Origin: Bugulina stolonifera
Taxonomy: Eukaryota; Bryozoa; Gymnolaemata; Cheilostomatida; Bugulidae
Direction of reading: 5' to 3'
DNA length: 64,000 nucleotides
NCBI GenBank assembly: GCA_935421135.1
Contig: OW285188.1
Coordinates: 16,965,233 to 17,029,232, forward strand
Shown piece by piece: positions 57,301 through 64,000 of this stretch (the first letter of the stretch is position 1; every line of letters starts with the position of its first letter). The notes below the pieces were generated by a model, which had not been told where the DNA came from, did no database searches, and saw only the letters and a program-made list of their open reading frames with translations. A program made the position numbers and the translations under genes.

Positions 57301-60300
57301 TCGGACTCTCATCTCTGAATATGAGTTTCACTTTGGCTACTACACTATCACTAACGACTTCATGGTTCACTGAATGACTATCACTAACTGCATACTGTTT
57401 GCCATGGTACAGATTAGTGCTGGATTAATATATGTATATACATGTACAATTGTATATATGCTGGTGACATAATAATGCTCATAGCTGTAAGTGCATGTAT
57501 ATTTGTAGGGCTATGCCTCTCAACTCCGTGGAGAATTTACCAGCTACACTGACCAACTTGCAGCCAGCCAGTGCTCGATCTGTCATGTCTCCAGGAAGTG
57601 CTGGTGGGTTCTACCCTCCTGGACGTACCCCTCTCAGTGGTATCGGTCCCCTGGAGATGCTGCAGTCACCAGGCTCTGTGCTATCCATGCCTCCTAAGAG
57701 TGTAGCAGGTAGGACTCATAACACCTGTAGCATATACATGTACCTGTGCAATTCATGTATTACTAGGATATTATTCTGTATATATTCTACATGTATATTA
57801 GTGTCTGTGTTCATTAGTGGCTAAACTAGCAGCAAGGTAGAGTTGAATTATATTCGTCACAAACATGTTTTTAATACTAGTTGCTAATTTAATTTGTGAG
57901 TTGAAATACAATGAACTGGCTGGTATTACGTACTACATGTATATTGTATATTGTGGGTGTAAGTATTCACAATACATGTTTTTCAGAATAATATTATTGA
58001 TCACATGAATTATTCTGCTTACATAATGATAATGGTGAATGGTTTGTAATGGGGGTTTCCCACTATCAACTTTCCTACAGCTAAGTATGGAATGCTATTA
58101 GTACAAGCAGTTATTAGACTGATATGGTGCAATATAATAATCAGGTGGGGGTAGTAGTAGTCAGTACCTATAAAACTACATGCACTTTCAACTGCCACCA
58201 GTTATATACATGTTAGTAGTAGTATCATCTCACTCTTCTGTACTGTAATAGTACTGTAATATATGAAACAATAATTATACTGACGGGATACTTTCCAGTG
58301 AAGACCATTGTTTGGTATTGACCTATTATGACTGTACATATACATCTACACTGTATGTGTCATTGTATCTCATAAATAATATGAATGTGCTTTGGCTAAA
58401 TTTGTCTTTGTACGGCCAATGTAAGGTCTGCTCGACTATCATTCATTCTTCTGATTACAGGACATATTATTGTAATTGTTGTAGGAATGTTTTAAATGAA
58501 GTCAATGGGATAATAGTGTAGGAAATATTCCTAAATATAATATAATGTATGTTAGTGGGATGGGTTTTGGGGGCCTACTTGCATCCACTCTACATCGACA
58601 CGTCTTTGAGTTGACAGATATTGTTGTAGGTCTTTCCTCAGTGGAGAATCCCTCCACGCACGGCACAGCGTCCATATTCAATGCCCAGTCTCTGCCGGAG
58701 GCCCAGTCACTGCTAGTTACCATGACCCTGTCCGACAGTATGCTCAACCTATACAAAGATCAGAACTTTGAGAGTTGTAACCTCTGTGTGTGTAACATGA
58801 ACATATTGGGTAATGACCTTGGACTCTACCTACCTAGGGAGAAGTATGAGGTAAATACCGCATGTGGGCCGATACTAGGCTGGCGCCTCCATTCTCCTCT
58901 CTGTCTCTCTGTCTGTGCTTATAAGCACTGGTGTGTATGTACAGTAGCTATATATTGCACTTTGTTCAGGGACAAAACAATCGTTCTCACTACAATTCAG
59001 TAAAGATGTATGTAATGTTTTCTCAAATGCTATACTACCTGTAAATGTATATTAGACCCATATGTTACCTCCACTACTTATCCCTTGTTTATGCATTTTG
59101 TAGCCTCAGTATAAGTGCTCATGTGGGTTCAGCGCTGTGACTAACAGGTGCTACGGCTACTGTTCTGGACTCTTCTATGAAGACGAGTGTGACATCATGA
59201 ATCATCGTGATGACAGATTCGATAAACTCAGACTCCGACCTCTCGCTGAGAAATCCCCACATGAGGTTAGTGATTGACACAGCACATTACTCATGGATAA
59301 CAATGTACATATCAATACAATGTATATACATGTATAATCAAGACACTGTTGAATTGTTCTTGGTGGAATATTTTAATTCTTTCATTGATTCATTGTGTAG
59401 AAATTTGTCAGCTCAACAGTTGAACCCGGCCAATTCGCTCAAGATACCTAGTCCTGAGACATTTCTATAAGCCCTTGTTCAAGTGCCATGCTCATTGTAA
59501 GCAGGTGGTTGTCATGTACCCTGCTCATTATTAGCAGGTGGTTGTCATGTACTCTGTTCACTATGCTGCAGGTCAACAAGGTGATACTGAAACAGCTGAA
59601 GGATCAATTCCTATCCTGTGCTCCATCTCTCCTTACAAGGTACATGTCATTCTCTCAGGCTACTATCTCCAATAGCGACAAGAAGCTGGACTTTGAACAT
59701 CAAGACGTGTGTGCTGTGATCATGTCAGCCCTCAACACAGGGCAATATATACAAGGTAGGTAATATGGTGTATAATACTGACAGTGTATTATACTATAGT
59801 AGCTCCGAGTTATTGGACTACCTATTGAAGGAGAGGGAACATTGGTGTTGTATTTCCTTGATTTCTCTCACTAATATAAGTTGCCTGTATACCTATCTAC
59901 AAGAACAGTAGTATATTTATAACATATTGTGGTCACATTGATTAGATAATAATATTATTATAATTACTCTAGTGTAGTAGTAGAGTATGCATGTGTGTAC
60001 AGTAGTAGAGGGCAGCTGCTTTGTAACCCTATTCCATTACCATTAATATACAGTCAACATGCTGGTAGAAAACTGCTAATTATTTTAGACTACGCTACAA
60101 TAATATCTACAATAATATCTACGGCTACAGCTATAGTTACTGCAGTATCATGGTGGTAGGGGAATGTTCAACTATTGCTCCATTTTACTGCCACACTTGT
60201 ACATGTAACTGAAGATTACAAATCTTGCTGTGTATATACGATGTGTTATAGGGTAGTTCAGCATATGGTACTGTTACTCCTAGTAATTTACTACTCATTT

Positions 60301-63300
60301 GGTAGTTATTTTCTCCTGATTGTGTAGTTATCATCTGCCTATAGGCACTATCATAGTGCTACTATAGCATCCACTAATAATATGCATGTGAGGAGACATG
60401 ATTAGTATACTTGACTATATAAGCGTACAGGACCTCTCTGTACATAATATATTTTAATGTGAAGATGGACGTTTTTCTATCAGTACGAATGGGTCGGAAT
60501 AGCACCAACACATAGCATGCATAGTTCATAATATACTTTGGACTCCATTTTGTGTTGGTACTATTCTGGAATAGCGCACGCTTTCCTCATCATTATAGTG
60601 TATAATCAATCAGAATTCCTTTTATTACTAGACATTTTATAGTATTTAGTTTCCATGGTGATACGTAGCCCATACCATGTCATACATACCTGTAGTAATA
60701 CCTCTAGCAGCGCTACAGAGCCATCAATTGATGATTCATATGTGTTTACTAGACACTGTGAACTTGAGCCGGCACCAATCACCATCCCAGTGCTGGAGTA
60801 AGTGGTCACTCCAGAGTTGCAGAAAGGAGAGCTTACCATCAACAGAGATCATACAGTTACTCAGATCATTGCAACCTGCCCTTCAGGAGGCTGTGCAGAA
60901 GAAACGTACAACCAGGTAAGAAGCGGGCACCTGCCATGCTAGTCGGTAAATAAATAGATCACCTGCCTGTAGATAGACAGAGCATCACCCTGTGATGGTC
61001 AGTTTATGCAGGTAGATAGAATGCCTGTTCATACTGGTTAGTGGATAAAAGAAGCATCTGTTAATACTGGCTCTCCCAGTTTCTCACGTACTGCGAATAA
61101 CAAGCTGTTCGTCAGTTCACTGTTTGTACTACTGGTATTATAGTTTATGGGACCCCAATGCCATCAAGGTGAGTGGACCAATGACCTGGCTGTCATTCTT
61201 CAAGCTAGCCGGCAGAAACTCTGATGAGCTGAAGGAGCCACAGCCTGTTCCCCCATTCCTAGTTGGTAGTGAGGATGATTGGTTACGGCAATCTCCCTTC
61301 TCACTACAGCACTGGGTACGTCCGTTAAGTGTGTGTATTGGGTGTGCATGTGTGTGCTTAGCTGGCATACTAATGGTAGAGTGGTGGGGTGCTTATATGA
61401 CTCCATGTTCAGGTTTCCACATGAGAGGAGAGCTCTCTCGTGTACCTGTCACAAGGGAAATCTGTGAGCCCATTAGGTACACGGCCATATAAAGGGATAG
61501 AACTATTTGCTATCCATTTACAGCACAGTAGGTTATAGTAGGCCAGTCATTATTTACTCGACGAAATGTATTTATATGTTCAGATCCTAAGCATTTATCC
61601 TAAGGGTTTGAGCATCAGGTGTGATTTATGTAGTGCATTCACATTACACTTTGCCTCTGGCTGGTTCTAGTCCGTGATAAGTATAATATGTTATGTAATT
61701 ACAGTTGCTGGTCAGCCATCACATATTTGGCATTACACTGTACAAGTTCATATTAGTCTACTAGGAATCTGTTTGCAAGAACTTTATATTCCAGGAAATG
61801 GATATCGTGTATGCACTTGATGTTCATATCACTGATATGTTATGACTCCTGACCCATGCAATGTCTGACCTTACCGTTTCTTCAGTTCTCACATACACTG
61901 TACACATAGATATAATATTATATAGTTACATATAGAGTAAAGTATATTCAAACCCATTCTGATTGATTCTGTATTTGTTCTCTACTCACTGTTCTACAGG
62001 CTAATCTAGACTATTGGTTATATCTACCTGTTACCTAGTGAGCAGCTGGCTGTATATGAACATTACCAACATGTTTTATACATGTACATGTCTGCCTGTC
62101 TACTGTTTACAGGACAAGCTCTCACTCAAACCCTATGGTGGACAGAGGAATATCTCCTATGTGATAGTCACACCAGATAACGATCTCATTATCAATTCCT
62201 GCAAGAAGTTCTTCAACGACCTCAGCCAGGTCTATGAACAGTGCCAGCTGGGTAAACACATGCCTTATCAGGGTCAGAGAGATGGTATCGTCAAAGTTAG
62301 CAAGTACATGGCCAGCACATTCGGAGACAGGCCAACCAATGACTGGTTCAACAAGCTTGGTCAGTTAACTCCCTACTCTACTCTACTCTACTCTACTCTA
62401 CTCTACTCTACTCTACTCTACTCTACTCTACTCTACTCCCGTAACATACACCATGTGGTATTGAACTAGTGTGTAGTCTATCCATGTACAGTAATACTGC
62501 AGTGTTTAGCTCGGAGTAGCCCAGCTAGTGTTTGTAATGTATAAAATGATTATGATAGTTGATATGAAGTAATCAATACAACATTTACGTATGTGATTGC
62601 TGATTATGATAGACTGGGATAGTGTTATATAGCTGTGAATATGCACTTACATATAGTACATGTATGTAGAGTAACAGATTAAATTACTTGCATTCTATTC
62701 CCTCTGTAATACCTGTAGCTCATTCATCTACTTGGCTCTAATCATTCAAATTATTATATCCAATAACTAGGTAACTCTGTTAACTACATGACTGTGATGT
62801 AATAAACATACATAACAGTACGTTTTGGCTAGCAGCCAATTAAAAGGTAAGGATGTATTGTACCCAAACCAACTAGAGGAATAGATCAAACTACATGTAC
62901 ATGTTGATGATACAATGTTACAGATTCTCTACCCTTTGGCCAGAAGATGCGGCTGATAGCACAGATATGCAAGTACCACTTGGCTCCTCTGCTGTCCAAC
63001 AACGTACCTGACATCACCTCACCACCTCCTCCTAACTCTGCCTCTACCTCCTCACACACTACTCACTCACAGGCGGCACATGAGGGCGTGTTCACCAAAC
63101 CCAATCAGCCTGGAACCTCTGCTACTCCCTCCAACACACTCTCTGGTGTCTTCAGCCCTCCAGCTAGAGATGAGAGCAGTAAAGGTACACACTATTTACC
63201 TCTACCTACATTATAGGCTATAATATAATCTACAAACCATTCATGACGTTGGCTTAAGTTTAGGTATCACAGTGGAATATAATTTCAAGTAGTAATACTG

Positions 63301-63983
63301 AATCAAATCACTCAATATTTTACTATCCCCATTCTACAGTACACCTATAACTTCTCTATGATAGCAAAAGTTCAACATTGCATTGTAACCTTCACACTTG
63401 TGCTAGTTTCCTGTCAGTGGTAGAGTTGTCTCTTCTCCGTGTAAGTGTTGGTGGTAGCATGTTCCTGCTTACTGTAGATATACTGACCGACCCCCGGTAC
63501 AAGGACTGTAGACCAAAGACCAGGGACAACACGCACACTAATGTGGTAGTCTACCTTATCAACCCTTTCTCCAGTCGCACCCCCAACAAGAGTGGTAGTA
63601 CAGCCGAGGCAGAAGAGTCTGCCAGTACGCTTGCACTTATCATGTGCTTCCAAGAGCTACTAGAGAGTCTACCTGTAGCTATGAGGAAACAGACTTATCT
63701 GGAGATCATACCTCTACACGCAGTGTTATCTACCAGTAGCTCCTCGCCAGACCAGCAGGTATGTTGAAAAGATTCTTGTTTGCCTATATGTTACTATTCC
63801 AGCTCTACAGCATCATGTACCTTGAGACAAGATCTAAATGGTGGCATATGTGTTACCATCTCTCTTCATCTTGATAGTGCCAGGTTCAATGCATAGTCAT
63901 TTTATTTAATGATACTGTTTACATTTACACATATTTCTTGCAGGTTCTCCGAAGCATGGCCTTCTCCGTCTACTCTAAGATTG
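45374..63983 (+). CDS. MED13: Mediator complex subunit 13 (CDK8 kinase module), exons 1-23, 3' end beyond window
   Basis: Exons, all with matching phases: 45374-45448, 47550-47805, 48278-48365, 48797-48877, 50239-50390, 50940-51128, 51530-51756, 52692-52931, 54079-54345, 54839-55050, 55725-55930, 56207-56416, 56733-57000, 57509-57708, 58630-58850, 59104-59265, 59572-59755, 60711-60915, 61144-61315, 62113-62359, 62924-63184, 63418-63758, 63944-63983. The N-terminus ([84 protein letters not shown]) matches the MED13 N-terminal domain. The middle has Pro/Ser-rich linkers, DLDNMFD and YPTPPS. The C-terminal part ([51 protein letters not shown]) belongs to the PIWI-like half. MED13 links the CDK8/cyclin C kinase module to core Mediator in the nucleus and controls RNA polymerase II transcription. 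About 1400 residues are in the window; no breaks seen. Confidence 0.95.
46170..46603 (+). other. Possible coding remnant inside MED13 intron 1
   Basis: Two stretches look more coding-like than their surroundings: 46170-46259 ([16 protein letters not shown] with a C.C..C cluster, ending at a GTAAAT donor-like site) and 46343-46600 (86 residues with [20 protein letters not shown]). They do not join cleanly: the direct phases hit stops. A retroposed or transposon-derived gene remnant, or an undescribed alternative exon, are both possible. Confidence 0.25.
50118..50224 (+). repeat. 59-bp tandem duplication before MED13 exon 5
   Basis: TATTGGTAATAAACACCTGG followed by TTGGCTGGCTGGCTGG and TTAATCAGTAT occurs twice in a row, ending 15 bases before the exon 5 acceptor. 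Confidence 0.85.
62374..62438 (+). repeat. (CTACT)n microsatellite
   Basis: About 13 uninterrupted CTACT units starting 15 bases after the MED13 exon 20 donor (GTCAGT at 62360). Confidence 0.95.
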
Positions 63984-64000
63984 GTAAGAAATGTAGCTAC

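Noticed and set aside
62374..62438. MED13 reading through the CTACT repeat as coding (SLLYST repeats)
   Set aside because: Exon 20 ends at a GTCAGT donor before it, and exon 21 joins in phase to continue the MED13 sequence.

Overview
The window looks like nuclear DNA of an early-branching animal. Coding exons are separated by AT-rich GT-AG introns, and there is a clear MED13 (Mediator) gene, a metazoan-type single-pass membrane protein family, and many transposons. A sponge or similar early metazoan is my best guess from the intron style and repeat content; the species cannot be read from the sequence.

Layout. (1) 1-4330 is a GC-richer, virus-like or Polinton-like block. A spliced C2H2 zinc-finger gene runs leftward out of the window and a spliced two-module putative OB-fold gene runs rightward. 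The two diverge from an almost symmetrical intergenic region: TATA box, about 770 bp of inverted 31-bp minisatellite, TATA box. A 105-bp tandem array, a very GC-rich tract and a perfect 28-bp GC palindrome follow. (2) 5289-7228 holds the 3' exons of a proline-rich gene ending in a PPxY motif. (3) 8449-30274 holds three tandem paralogues of a Shisa-like (single-TM, six-cysteine) membrane protein family with identical exon phases, followed by dead exon fragments to about 34.6 kb. Their introns contain a nearly intact Ty3/gypsy-type retrotransposon (10277-16737), solo LTRs, hAT-type and Mutator-like non-autonomous DNA elements and palindromic repeats. (4) 34.7-37.2 kb is repeat debris, including a decayed LINE reverse transcriptase. 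(5) 37266-41153 (minus) is a two-exon coiled-coil gene. (6) 45374-63983 is the first 23 exons of MED13 on the plus strand, continuing past the window.

Most notable points: the symmetrical inverted-minisatellite divergent promoter of the virus-like block; the retrotransposon whose gag and pol share a frame and are separated by UGA-CUA-G (a known leaky stop context), with an extra zinc-knuckle/coiled-coil ORF after integrase; and repeated duplication of splice sites in the Shisa-like cluster (three donors after one exon, five acceptors before another).
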